From Cytidiella melzeri (lineage: Eukaryota > Basidiomycota > Agaricomycetes > Polyporales > Irpicaceae), in NCBI GenBank assembly GCA_022592445.1, contig JABYQR010000261.1:1-64000 (forward strand): DNA of 64,000 nucleotides. Direction: 5' to 3'. A model generated the notes under the pieces. That model was not told where the DNA came from, did not search any database, and worked only from the letters and a program-made list of their open reading frames with translations. Shown here in pieces: positions 1 through 10,873 of this stretch (position 1 is the first letter of the stretch; each line of letters starts with the position of its first letter). A program made the translations under genes and the position numbers.

Positions 1-1275
1 GACATCAGTGGTTGAACCTGGCCACCAGTAGTTTCTCGAGATCAGTTCGTACGTTTTCCATCTGCCAGGATGTCCGGCAGAAGGTAGACCGTGATGCATC
101 TGGATGATTTGGTGTCTCAGATCTAAATTCTGATCTTTGGGGATGTAGACTTTTCCACAGTATAGGAGTAATCTGTTCTCAAAATTCCATTCCTCTAGTG
201 TTTTCTTGAACTCCCTAGGACCAGAGTTAAGTAACTGCTGATAGTCCTTGGTAACTTTGTCGTTCATGAGTGCTTCCTTGACCCGTGTTAGGATTTCATT
301 GTCATTGATAGGCAAGTCATGAGAGGTTTCAATAGCAGAGATGGCAAAAAACTCGGGTTTAAGGAAAATTTTGTCCTCATTATCAAGATTTACCCCCTCT
401 TCATGATCTGGCCTCCTGGACAGAGGATCTGCGGTAAGCATGGTCTTTCCGGGTTTGTGCCGGAGCACAAAATTGAATCGCGTGAGGTATAACACCCATC
501 GCACTTGTCTCTGAGTCACCTTCTGAGCATTCCTGAAATATGTCAGGTTTTGGTGATCCAACCATATTTCTACGGTAATCGGATGTCCCTCCAGATGTTG
601 ACGATACTCTTCCAGGGCGCGGATAATAGCCAACAACTCTTTATCGTATATCTCATAATTACGTTCATGGACGTTGAGTGATTTAGAGTAGAAGGCTACT
701 GGATGCCACAGATTGTCAGCTGGGTCCAGTTGTGATAATACCGCTCCTGTAGCAAAGTCGCTGGCGTCTGTTTCCAGACAGAAAGAGTTTTTGTCATCTG
801 GTATCCTCAGAATAGGTGCTGACGTAAAAGCCTGTTTCAGACTTTGGAAGGCCTGTTCCTGAGTGTCTTTCCAGATCCAGGATTGGTCCTTCTTTGTCAG
901 AATAGTGAGCGGTTTCGCATGTTTAGCAAAGTCCTTGATGAAACGCCGATAGAAGTTGGCAAAGCCTAAGAAGGCTTGAACTTGCTTAACCTTTTCAGGT
1001 CGCGGCCAATCAGTAACTCCGGTAAGTTTGGCTGGATCCATCTCGATGTGTCCGTGAGAAATGATCATGCCTAGGTACCCAATGCAATCTTTTTCAACGA
1101 AGCATTTTTCCAGTTTGGCAAATAGATTGTTCTGGCGTAGACGCTTGAGCACTTCCTGTGTGATGCGGCGGTTTTCCTTCTTGTCTTCAGTGAAGATGAG
1201 GATGTCGTCGAGATACACCATGACATGTCCTTCTAAGATCAAATCACTCAGAATTTCATTCATCATGGCCTGGAA
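1..1275 (-). mobile_element. Gypsy-A pol fragment, copy 1 (RT to integrase zinc region)
   Basis: Minus-strand Ty3/Gypsy polyprotein, nearly identical to 18291-19566. It reads from the reverse transcriptase catalytic box (YLDDIL, near 1210) through RNase H (residues around DKELLAIIRALEE, near 620) into the start of the integrase HHCC zinc region. The frame is open across the whole piece, whereas copy 2 has a stop and two 1-base deletions in the same stretch. The left side runs off the window. The right side stops abruptly at 1275, where the LTR of Gypsy-D begins, so the N-terminal RT, protease and gag are missing here. It is a broken element piece, not a host gene. Confidence 0.9.
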
Positions 1276-1990
1276 TGTTGCGGAGCAACTGCTGCTATGC
1301 TGATCACCCTAAACAAGGGTGAAGAGGAGAGGAAGTGGAAGTGGAAGTAGATCTCCAACAACGACAACGAGGTCAAAGTCAATGATAAGCAAGCACAGAG
1401 GCCAGATACTGGCAGTGCAAATAACAAAGAGGTCAAGATGCAGAACCAGGGAGGGTAAGGGGTACTATACATACTATGTCTGGGTGGTCTGTGCATCAGT
1501 TCCCACACTAGGGACTGGAGTAACTGTGGGGCTGGAGTAACAATAGAACAATAGGGGACCAGGGTAACTGTCAAGGACCTGAGTAACTGTCAAGGACCAG
1601 GGTACATAGAACAATAAGACTAGAACAATAGAATCAGGAACAATAGAACAATAGGAACTGGGGGAATCCATAACAATAGACAAAAGACAATAGACGGAAG
1701 ACAATAGGACAATAAGAACTGGGGGAATCCCTGGGGAATCCCTGGGAAATCCCTATCAATGGAAGTTGACCAATAGAACAATAGCCTAGGTTGATCTGGA
1801 ACCGCTCCAGATTGAGTCTAGGGTTTGGGTCTGGACTATTGATAAATAAGGCAGGATGTCACGTGACCCGGGTTAGGTTTAGGTCCGGTAACGCTCCTAG
1901 CCGGAAAATAAGCGCTCTAGATAGGCGCCTAAGGCTGTAAACTTGTGACATTGTTGGAAAAATCCGGTCTCTGTTGGACTATTCATGTCA
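1276..1990 (-). repeat. LTR-B copy 1: 3' LTR of Gypsy-D
   Basis: A 715-bp long terminal repeat. On the plus strand it starts TGTTGCGGAGC and ends CATGTCA (TG...CA ends). Related copies lie at 9330-10026 and 32643-33430 in the same orientation. Because a polypurine tract and the Gypsy-D pol end abut its right side, the sense strand is minus. The neighbouring base on the left is Gypsy-A DNA, so Gypsy-D inserted into, or recombined with, a Gypsy-A copy. It contains many short tracts of the type AACAATAG. Confidence 0.88.
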
Positions 1991-2003
1991 TTACCCCCCT
2001 CCT
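1991..2003 (-). other. Polypurine tract of Gypsy-D
   Basis: Read on the minus strand this is AGGAGGGGGGTAA directly before the LTR start TGACATGAAT. A purine run ending at the 3' LTR is the usual plus-strand primer of LTR retrotransposons, and it fixes the element's orientation. Confidence 0.85.
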
Positions 2004-2011
2004 AAAATTCA

Positions 2012-3679
2012 TCACCTCGATGAACTAAGACCAGGGACTCTACCATCCGCCCACTCGAGGTCAGATGCAATAGCTTCTGTGATGTTCTCCAATGGTTTCC
2101 AAGGAATGGAGTCGAAGAGTGCTTTGGGCAATTTCTGAGGTGCGTTGGTATGTCTGGCGTGGAACTCTGCAATGCTCTCTTTCGCATTGGTCAGATTTAC
2201 TGCAGGTTCCCACGTTACATCACCTTCTCCATAGCCTTTCCATTTGACTAGGTACTGCATTTGCTTCCGATAGATCCGACTGTCTAGGATCTTCTCGACT
2301 TCATAGACTTGTTGATCATCTACTATGATCGGTGCTGGTGGTTCTGGTATGAGGCCGTTTACTTCGTTTCCTCGATACGGAGATAGCCGTTTGACGTTGA
2401 TGTTGTCGTAAATACGATATCCGGATTTGAGTTTGATCTGATATGTATGTTCACCGGTTTTCTGAAGAACTGTGAAGGGACCAAGCTGTCTAGGCCCTAG
2501 CTTGTCAGACTGCTGATGTACTTTGACGTTCTTGGAAGACAACCACATGAGGTCCCCTTCCTTGAAGACTGGAGTGGCTCTACGGGTGTATCCGGAGGCT
2601 TTGGCCATCTTTTCCTTAGATAGACACGAGGCAGCTTCGGCTTCTGCCCGAACCTGTCTGAGCTTTTCTAGACATGCGTCCAGGTTTGGCATGCAACTTT
2701 GACAACCAATGGGGATGGTAAAGTCCGGTAGATACCCGTACATGACTTCAAACAGAGAGTGCTGAGTAAATGAGTTGACACGGGAGTTGATGGCGAATTC
2801 AGCCACTGGGATGTATTCTGCCCAATCATCTTGTTGTGGGTCAACAAAGAGTTGTAGAATCTTTTCTACCTCTTGATTGGTTCTTTCCGTTTGACCATTG
2901 CCCTGAGGGTGGTAGGCAGTAATCATAGCGCCGGTGATGCCTAGCCGTTTGTACAACACTTGCATGACATGAGCTCCAAACTGGGGTCCTCTATCGGCTA
3001 TAAACTGTCAGGGAATGCCATGGAGCCTGCACACTTCTTTGATGTGAAGCTCGGCTATTCCGTCCGCTGTAACAGTAGACTGAGTTGGGATTCCATGCGT
3101 TTGTTTGCTGTACAAGTCTGTGTACATGGCAATCATGTCAAAACCGTTACTGCGTGGGAGTGGTCCGACTAAGTCTACACCAACCACCTGCCAAGGTCCG
3201 TCTGGTACTTCGAGGGGTTGTATCGGGGCAACCAGGTGCTGCGCTGGTTTGGTTTGCTGACATTTGTCACATCCGAGGACGTATTGCTCTACAAATGATG
3301 CCATGCGAGGCCACCAATAGTGCTGTGTAACTAGGTCCAGGGTTGCGTGTTTGGCGGGATGTCCTGCTGGTAACGCATCATGGCATTGTCGTACAATCTC
3401 CCTGCGGACTTCTCGGTCCTTTGGAATGTACAGCTTCCCTTTGTAGTACACCAGTCCATTGTCTTCCTCCCACTCAAGTCCCCCCTCAGTCAACTTTTGG
3501 GGTCCATCCTGCCTAAGCTTGGCTAATCCCTGGACTACCTCTGCTTCTCGAATACTGATGTCTTTAATTCGCAACTCTAACGGATCTGACTCAGGAGTAC
3601 TCGAGGCGGCTATTGTCTGGAAGTATTCGGGTTTCAGTACAACTTCTTTCTTGTTGTCTGATGCATCTAACACTTCCAA
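2012..3679 (-). pseudogene. Gypsy-D integrase with C-terminal chromodomain
   Basis: The upstream half (3679 to 3008) holds the zinc region (H near ALPAGHPAKH, CDKCQQTK) and the first core catalytic Asp (VGVDLVGPL). The downstream half (2965 to 2012) holds the second core segment (TAYHPQGNGQTERTNQEVEK) and a chromodomain (YEVEKILDSR, YLVKWKGYGE, TWEP). The two halves are in one frame separated by a TGA at about 3009, where the family has Arg (LHGIP-stop-QFIADRGPQFG), so probably CGA to TGA. Integrase inserts the cDNA; the chromodomain normally steers insertion to methylated-histone chromatin. Inactive as it stands. Confidence 0.85.
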
Positions 3680-4575
3680 GGTTCTGTCCCGGATAATGGG
3701 TCACCTTGAGTGAGGGTCTGTCCAGGTTTGTGTGTTAAAACAAAGTTAAACCGGCTCAGATACAAAGACCACTGAGCTTGTTGTCTAGACAGGTCCTGGG
3801 CGGTACGCCAGTACTGCAGATTCTAATGATCTGTGATGATCTCGAAGGGCACGGGTAATCCTTCCAGGTAGTGATGCCAATCTTCGAGAGCTCTGATGAT
3901 AGCAAGCATTTCTTGATCATAGATCTCATAGTTCCGTTCCGCTTCAGCCATAGACTGAGACCAAAACGCTACTGGTTGCCATTGTCCATCCTCTAGTTTC
4001 TGCAGTAGAACTCCTCCAGTTGCAAAGCCAGACGCATCAACTTCAATACGTGTGGGACGATTGGGTTCCCATGTGACTAGAATAGGTTCCTGAGTGAACG
4101 CATCTTTGAGCATTTGAAAGGTGTTCTGCTGTGCTTCTCCCCACTTTCAAGGTTGGTCTTTCTTGGTAAGATTGTGGAGGGGATAAGTATGCCGCGCAAA
4201 GTCCTTGATGAAGCATTGGTAGAAGTTGGCAAATCCAATGAAACCGCGTACATCACGGAGGTTCTGTGGTACCGGCCAGTTGGTGATAGCTTCTATTTTA
4301 CCCGAGTCCATACGGATCTTTCCATTACCAGTAATTAAGCCTAGGTACTCACCTTGTGACTGTCCAAATTCGCATTTTTTGGGGTGAAGATACAAGTCGT
4401 TGGCTTCAAGTTGAGATAGTACCTCATGTACAATTTTCCGGTGTTCTCTAATGTCTGAACTGAAGACGAGTATGTCATCTAAGTACACCGAGACCTTTCC
4501 TTCCGCAATGAGATCAGCAAAGATGGAATTCATCATTGCTTGAAACGTTGCTGGAGAGTTGGTCATGCCAAACAT
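3680..4575 (-). pseudogene. Gypsy-D RT C-terminal half and RNase H
   Basis: The RT part at 4575-4147 carries FGMTNSPATFQAMMN and the catalytic YLDDIL box, then the thumb-like LGFANFY region (here IGFANFYQ). RNase H at 4113-3823 has the first catalytic Asp (IEVDASGFATGG) and the YDQEMLAIIRALEDW segment. Stops interrupt it at about 4147 (expected Trp, read TGA) and about 3822 (expected Gln, read TAG). A frameshift near 3680 joins it to the integrase frame. The family order and spacing make the assignment secure although the reading frame is broken. Confidence 0.85.
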
Positions 4576-4579
4576 GATC

Positions 4580-5697
4580 CAAATGTTATGGTAACCCCAT
4601 CATACGTCAAACTTGGTAAAGATTCTGGCTTGACGAAGCCGATTGGTAATATCTGATACCAAGGGGAGTGGGTAGCGGTTTTTGATGGTGATATCATTTA
4701 ACTGTCAATAGTCCTGAACAAGCCGGAGCTTGCCGTCCTTCTTCTTGACAAAGAATACTGGTGAGGCCATGGGCGACTTGGATGGGACTGTACATCTTTT
4801 CGCTAGGTTTTCCTCAATAAACTTGTCTAGCTCTGCTTGTTCATTTGGAGACATGGGGTAGACCTTGGATCTGGACATCTTCGGGTTCTCTGTCAGATCG
4901 ATTGTATGATCCCTGGGTTGGTGCTCTGGGAGGCGCTGTGATGCTTCTTGGGAGAAGACTTTCTGGTGTCTGCGGTATTCTTCTGGCACCATCTGTTCAA
5001 ACATCTGTTGTTCTTTGGATCCATGGGCTTGAGCAGCGATGTCTGTAGAGGACGTAAAGCTAGCACAGGACCAAAGCTCTTCCTTGGTGTCCTGAATGAT
5101 GCCGGCCCTGAGCCAGGCCCGTCTTTGCTTCCAATTGGCTGTGATAGACTGGAAGGGCTCGAAGTCCTCTTCGGCTTCCAACTCCATTTCTCTGGTAGCC
5201 CAATTAATCTTGGGGTTTGCTTTGCAAAGCCAGGGTAGGCCTAGAATGCAATCTTCCGGTCCGATGTCTGTGACCAAAAATGTCGTGTTCTCTTTGATAG
5301 CCCCAACTTGTAGCTCAAGCTCTGCTCTGTGTGTGATATGTCCTCCTTGATTAAGAGTCCCATCGAGGTTGTAGAGTGGGATCTGTCTCTCTAAGGGGAC
5401 CGTACGTACTCGGTGCTGGTTGACAAAGTCTTGACTTAGGAATAATGCGCCGGTTCCTGAGTCAATCATAGCTTTGATGCCTTTTTCTCTGAACACTCCT
5501 TTGAGTGTAATTGGAACTCGGAAGTGCATGCTAAGCGGGTCTATTTCAGGCACTATGCAGGACAACAAGGTTTTGTAGTAGTTATACATGTTGTTAAATA
5601 AAGCTGAAGGCTTTGAATCAGGTTGCTGAGCGGGGCGGGTATTTACTACAGGAATGCTAAAAACGGTGTCCATGGGGGAATCATCAACGTCCTCCAC
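4580..5697 (-). pseudogene. Gypsy-D protease and N-terminal RT
   Basis: The segment opens with a retropepsin-like aspartic protease: AMIDSGTGALF (near 5460) carries the D-S/T-G motif, and ILGLPWL (near 5240) is the second family motif. RT follows with KKDGKLRLVQDY (near 4720) and, past a stop, [14 protein letters not shown]. At about 4575-4600 roughly 20 codons normally found between FTKFDVRWGYNN and FFGMTN are missing, a deletion in the RT fingers/palm. Protease would process the polyprotein; here the reading frame is closed by stops at about 4702 and 4600, both at positions that are usually Arg. Confidence 0.85.
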
Positions 5698-6097
5698 TTC
5701 TTCTATGTAGGTCTTTCTAGAGGGACTCGAGGGTGCGGTTTCACCAGAAGTCCTTTCTAAAAATTCCTTTGATTTCCCAGCTGCTTGACTTGGTCCGTAA
5801 GTGATGACATCTGCTGCATGATGGCATTGTAGTCAGACAAAGATGAAGACAAGGAGCTGGCAACGGTTGCGGCAGGCGGGGTAGGTAGGTACCTTGCGGA
5901 CAAGGACAACGAAGGAACCGGAGTTGACGGATCAAACAAGATATTAGCAGCCACTTTTTGTTGCCTCGGTGGGTACCCAAGGAACCGGCTTTGGCAGATT
6001 TACGTCTGGTCGTTGCCACCACAATGTCCGCACAGTTCTCAATCATGTTTGCCATTCTTCTTCTGATGTTCCTTGGATCCACATCCGTAACATCTAC
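5698..6097 (-). pseudogene. Gypsy-D gag C-terminus (zinc knuckle) remnant
   Basis: Around 6085-5990 the minus strand reads CYGCGSKEHQ followed, past a stop, by CGHCG, which fits a degenerate CCHC nucleocapsid knuckle. The rest is a low-complexity Ser/Pro/Leu stretch (around 5950-5760) leading to protease. The frame changes at least once. Only the last part of gag is present, because the element is cut at about 6097. Confidence 0.6.
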
Positions 6098-6449
6098 CAT
6101 TCATGGCCTTCATGAAGTGGCATTGTTATCCTTCAGTTTACGCCGCACATGCATCAGCAGAATGGTTGTGCTGAACATTTCATGCATACAATGATGGATA
6201 TGGCCGAAGCCATGTGTTTTACCGCGTGCCTTCCCCCATCATGGTGGATTTTTACCATAGAACATGCTGTTCACATGTACAACAGAACTCCCATGCGTCG
6301 TCACTAGTGGCGTACGCCTCACAACATCCTCTACGGCAAAGTCCCTGATGTCTCCAAACTTGCGTGTTTGGCTGCGGCGCCTACGTGTTTATTCCGCCTA
6401 AAGTGCGTGCTAACAAACTTGGACCCAAGAGTGAGATGATGACCTACAT
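6098..6449 (+). pseudogene. Copia integrase core, C-terminal part
   Basis: Reads HQQNGCAEHFMHTMMDMAEA near 6150-6210 (the Q-N-G...E segment of the integrase core), then WWIFTIEHAVHMYNRTP and TPHNILYGKVPDVSKL near 6240-6350 (the usual A..YL.NR.P and TP.E.W.G.KP motifs). The next block, near 6360-6449, is GCGAYVFIPPKVRANKLGPK, the G..A.V.IP...R.KL..K motif. There is an in-frame stop (TAG at about 6307, in RRH-stop-WRTPHN). It continues across the LTR-E insertion at 7208. Confidence 0.82.
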
Positions 6450-7207
6450 TGTCATGGATGGCCTGACTAGCCCTTAATTTTTGCAATTTACCTCTTGTTT
6501 TTATCTGTAAAACTCCGGGCTACAACCTAGTTTCAATTCTCTCTGCATAAAACTCCTTTGCACGTCTATTAAGCGCCCGTATCACGTGGCTTAGACACTC
6601 CACACGGTCACATTACTTGCTACTACGTCACACTGGCATGTGACTTAGCTTAAGTAAGACCACATGGCTACAAGCACATGGCTCAGCCCATAGCTAGGGT
6701 TTGACGTCATAGATACTGTCCACATGGGCTCCTTATTGTTCTTTCCTTATTGTTCTCTTTATGGAAGGATGTTCTCACAGGTGTGGGAATGGAATACAAT
6801 AGTTGGTCTCCTTTTAGATAGATTCTCTCACGGGTAGAGTTCTTGGCAAGGACTAGACAATAGCTATTGTTCTCCTTTAGGTAGTTCTTTTGTTCTTCGT
6901 TCACACGACTTCTTGCAAAGCCTGCCCTCAACATGGTCTGTGCGCAGGTCCCTGAAGTCTATATATACTGCTACATGTACGCTCCTAGCCCCCATCTCGA
7001 CCTCTTGGTCTTTACTGGGCTAGGTAAGCCACCCCCTCTTGTACTATATAGCTGGTAGTACAAATACTAACTTGGTCTTTACTGGGCTAGCAACTTGCAT
7101 AAAGTTTGATAGCTGGTGAGAGCACTGTGCTACAAGCCTGCCACCACCTCCTCGTTGTCTTCCACATCGTGTCCCTTTTAGTTGCGTCGAGCTTTGTCTC
7201 CGTGACA
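6450..7207 (+). repeat. Solo LTR-E copy 1 with 5-bp TSD TACAT
   Basis: A 758-bp repeat starting TGTCATGGATGG and ending CTCCGTGACA, flanked by TACAT at 6445-6449 and 7208-7212. The ends form TGTCA/TGACA. Other copies: 38651-39409, 63173-63931, and fragments on the other strand at 46399-47001 and 62632-62853. A TATA-like CTATATATA lies near 6958, so plus is the likelier sense; that is an inference. It contains two copies of GGTCTTTACTGGGCTAG. With no internal region and matching TSDs, it is a recombined solo LTR. Confidence 0.92.
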
Positions 7208-8792
7208 TACATCGGTCAAACCACTCATGGCTGGAAATTCATGCGTGCCCCAAACAATGTCATCTTCGAGGCTACTCAAGCTGAATTTCATGAAGACTTT
7301 TTCCGTAAGTGTCCAGACTCTAAGACGCATTGATTGCGCCTGCGTGAGCAGTGTCCCACCAATGATGATAAAGACAACCATTCTGATGGTCTTGGCTTCG
7401 ATGACACCGGAGATGATAACATTCCTCTGTGTCGCCCTCATCCTTCACAAAAGCAACCGGACCAAGATCTTGAGGAAGGTCCCGCACTGCTTCCAGAGCA
7501 TAGTCCGAGTCCTCCTGATGATGCTCCGGGAGCTCAACCGGCACCTCAGCCGCATCGATCTGCACGTCAAAGGAATCCAACACCTGCATGACCAGGTGAT
7601 GTCTATGGGAAAACAATACCCACTGAGTGTCAACAAAGTGATCATCAAAGGAAGTTGGGTAACAATCAGCCTAAAACAAGTCACCCTCAACGGCAAGATC
7701 CCCAACAGGTGAGAAAAGATGGTCCCACGCCTTGTTCTCCCAGTCCTGTTCAGAGTAACAATCCCTCTAAAGATCCTCAACCTGTAAATGATAGCGACTC
7801 GAGCAAACTTACACCGCTAAATTCTGAGAATGAGCCAGCATCAGTCAAAGCAGAACTGGCAGCCCTATGCCGTGAAGGGGGAGCCAATTTCCACAACTAC
7901 ATGTTCAACAAAGCTGTCAAGCCGATTGACCCAATGTCTAATCCTTGCGAATGGACATTCCGTGATATCCTGCAATTACCTAAAAAGGAGCAGGCAGAAT
8001 GGTGTAAGATAAGCTTAAAGCCGTCAAAGATTGCAAAGTCTACAATCTTGTTGACAGACCAAAAAACCGGAAAGTCATCAAGAATAGATGGGTTTTTGAC
8101 GTAAAGTCAGACAATTGCAAGAAAGCCCGGCTTGTAGCTTGTGGTTTTTTGCAGGTCGAAGGCATAGACTTGACCAAATCTTCTCTCCAGTCGTGAGATT
8201 TGAGACTGTCAGACTCATTCTTGCACTGTCTGCACTCAAAGGCTGGTTTATGACTGGTTTAGATGTGCGAAGCGCCTATTTGTACGGCAACTTAGAAGAG
8301 GAGATCTACATGGAACAGCCAGGAGGCTTCGTAGAGAAAGGCATGGAGCACCTCGTGTTTTGCCTGTGCAAAGCGCTCTACGGACTTAAGCAGGCTGGGC
8401 TAGTCTGGTGGCAAACACTAGCCAAACTCATGAAGAAGCTCAGCTTTAAACGTTTAAGGTCTGACGCTGGTGTCTTTGTCAAGTTTGATGGTGAAGACAC
8501 TATTGTGGTTGTCATATACGTTGATGATGCAATCTTCATGGGCTCCAACCAGTTCGAGGTGCACCAAGACAAGGCACACTTCATGGACAAGTGGGAATGT
8601 GGTGACTTACCCGAAGTCAAAGAATTCCTGCGCATGCGTATTCAAAGGCACAGCATTAAACTCTGTATAGACCAAAGTGCTTATCTAAATAAAGTGCTTG
8701 AACGCTGCGGCATGCAGGATGCCAAGCCGGCGCTGACACCCTTGCCCGACGGCTATAATCCTGTCACATATGAAGGAGCTGTTGATCCAGCT
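7208..8792 (+). pseudogene. Copia integrase end, linker and reverse transcriptase
   Basis: Begins with THGWKFMRAPNNVIFEAT (7220-7270, integrase C-terminal motif). It continues through a Pro/Asp-rich linker with SARQRNPTPA (about 7560-7590) and enters the RVT_2 domain: KNRWVFDVKSD, KARLVACGF (8080-8150), SPVVRFETVR, LDVRSAYLYGNL, ALYGLKQAG (8180-8400) and the catalytic IYVDDAIFMG (8515-8545). It is broken by several frameshifts (about 7590, 8030, 8165). RT would copy the element RNA to DNA. The protein is cut at 8792 by Gypsy-C and resumes at 14825. Confidence 0.9.
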
Positions 8793-9329
8793 TGTTACAA
8801 ACGGTCTTCACACCCTATTTTTTTTTTCTTTACTTTTTTGACTATCTTGATAACTAGCTATCTTCTTTACCATTGCCTTGACGATCCAACTCGTCCTTCC
8901 TCCATCATCCCCTAACCCACCTCGCCTCCGTTCAACACGGACTATTATGTCATCATTTGTGTCTTTATGTCCATTCAAACCTCGGACTTAACTCCGATTG
9001 GTTACCATTGCCTTGGTGCAACCCTTGGCCTTTCCATACCTCCGTTACCACTCCATCGGGTCCAACCCCGTCTATCCCCTGTTTCGGATCCAACTCCGTC
9101 TATCCCCTGTTTTGGGTTCAACCCCTTCTCTATTGATCTCTGCCTCATGTTTCATCTTTCTATTGTTCCTTGTTTCCGCACCTTGACGGTCTTTTCTCTC
9201 ATTGGCTTTCCAGAGCAGTGGCTGTTCTCTGTGTATTGTTCTTCCTTCCTGTTTCTCCGATTTGCTACCACTACCTCGGACTGGTCCAAAAGTAGTTAGG
9301 TCAACATGTATAAATAGTCGCTAGACATG
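8793..9329 (+). repeat. 5' LTR-C, truncated at its right end
   Basis: Matches 14118-14640 closely (start TGTTAC; shared TATCCCCTGTTTCGG and TCGCTAGACATG tracts). It stops at CTAGACATG, where LTR-B follows; the 3' LTR continues there for about 180 bp more. The T-run near 8820 is longer than in the 3' copy. Confidence 0.9.
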
Positions 9330-10026
9330 TGTCGCGGAGCGACTGCTGCTATGCTGATAACCCTAAAAAGGGAGTGAAGTAGAGAGGAAGGGGGTGGATC
9401 TCCAACGACGACAACGAGGTCAAAGTCAATGATGAGCAGGCAAGCAGGCACTGGGGCCGGATACTAGCAGTGCAAATGACAGAGTTAATATGGTATGATA
9501 CTAAGTTACATGCAGTAACTCACCTAGCAGTGCAAATGACAGAGAGGTCAAGATGCAGAGCTAGGGAGGGTAAGGTCTACTATATATACTGTGGCTGGGT
9601 GGTCTGTGCACAAGTTCCCACACTAGGGACTGGAGTAACTGTGGGGCTGGAGAAACAATAGAACAATAAGGGACCAGGGTAACTGTCAAGGACCTGAGTA
9701 ACTGTCAAGGACCAGGGTACGTAGAACAATAGAGCTAGAACAATAGAACAATAAAACAATAGAATAGGAACAATAGAACTGGGGGAATCCCTATCAATGG
9801 AAGAGGAACAATAGAACAATAGCCTAGGTTGATCTGGAACTGCTCCAGACTGAGTCTAGGGTTTGGGTCTGGACTATTGATAAATAAGGCAGGATGTCAC
9901 GTGACCCGGGTTAGGGTTAGGTCTGGTAACACTCCTAGCCGGAAAATAAGCGCTCTAAATAGGCACTTAAGGCTATAAACTTGTGACAATGTTGGAAAAA
10001 TCCGGTCTGTTGGACCATCCATGTCA
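9330..10026 (-). repeat. LTR-B copy 2 with non-matching flanks
   Basis: A 697-bp LTR with both ends intact (TGTCGCGGAGC ... CATGTCA). The 5 bases before it are ACATG and those after are CAGGG, so it has no target-site duplication. On its left is LTR-C; on its right is RT sequence of Gypsy-C about 40 bp before the YMDDIL box. This fits recombination between LTRs of two separate Gypsy-D-type insertions inside Gypsy-C, with loss of the DNA between them. Orientation is opposite to Gypsy-C. Confidence 0.88.
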
Positions 10027-10860
10027 CAGGGCATGTAGTAGTTTACATGGACGATATCCTCATCTTTACCGAAGACCGGGCAACGCACGACATCCTCATC
10101 AAACAGGTGTTACAACGGCTGAAAGACAACGACCTGTTCCTGAAACCGGAGAAATGCATGTTCCAACAATCACGCATCGAATACCTCGGGCTCATTGTGT
10201 CCTACAACAACCTAGAGATGGACCCGGGTAAAGTCTCTGCGGTGGCCGATTGGCCAATACCCCGTAAAGTCAAAGAAGTCCAATCATTCCTTGGATTTGC
10301 CAACTTCTATCGACGGTTTATCCCCAACTTTTCCGACATCGCGCAACCATTGTACCACCTGACCAAGAAAACAACTGTATGGGATTGGACGGTGGCCTGT
10401 CAAACTGCCTTTGACAAATTAAAGAGAGTCTTCTGCAGTGCACCACTACTCAAGATGCCAGATGCAGGCAAACCATTCCGAGTGGAAACCGACACATCTA
10501 GTTATGCAACAGGAGCGGTGCTATCACAACAGAATGAAACAGAACATTGGCACCCCTGCGCGTATCTCTCTCAGTCGATGACGGTAACCGAAGGGAATTA
10601 TGACATCTACGATAAGGAACTTCTTGCCATCATGCGTGCATTGGAAGAGTGGCGCCACTATTTGGAAGGGGCAACTTACAATTTTGACATCTACACCGAC
10701 CATCAGAACCTCACATATTTCAAAGAAGCACACAAATTGAACTGAAGACAAGCACGTTGGGCATTGTATCTCTCAAGATTCCGATTCCGATTATATCACC
10801 GGCCTGTAACTACAATGACGGTTCCTGATGCCCTTTCTAGACACGTTAATCATGATCTAG
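10027..10860 (+). pseudogene. Gypsy-C RT (from catalytic box) and RNase H
   Basis: Starts directly at the RT palm: VVVYMDDILIFTED (10035-10080), then FLGFANFYRRFIPNFS and the RT/RH connection LTKKTTVWDW. RNase H follows with VETDTSSYATGAVLSQ (10485-10530), YDKELLAIMRALEEW and YTDHQNLTYF. At 10743 a TGA replaces an expected Arg (LN-stop-RQARWALYLSRF). The frame then continues to a run of 14 G at 10860-10873, which shifts it or is a length error. Everything N-terminal of YMDD was lost at the LTR-B junction. Confidence 0.9.
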
Positions 10861-10873
10861 GGGGGGGGGGGGG

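Larger units (their letters stand above)
1276..6097 (-). mobile_element. Gypsy-D, chromodomain Ty3/Gypsy retrotransposon, 5' truncated
   Basis: Order on the minus strand: end of gag (zinc knuckle), protease, RT, RNase H, integrase, chromodomain, PPT, 3' LTR. The order PR-RT-RH-IN-chromodomain is that of chromoviruses. There is no 5' LTR, and most of gag is gone: at about 6097 the sequence switches to Copia integrase on the other strand. At least five stops and two frameshift or deletion sites mean it cannot be autonomous. Confidence 0.88.

Noticed and set aside
10860..10873. Run of 14 G in Gypsy-C pol as a functional element or frameshift site
   Set aside because: Homopolymers are prone to length errors and it lies in a dead pol; it more likely reflects decay or assembly. 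Kept only as a note in the pol entry.
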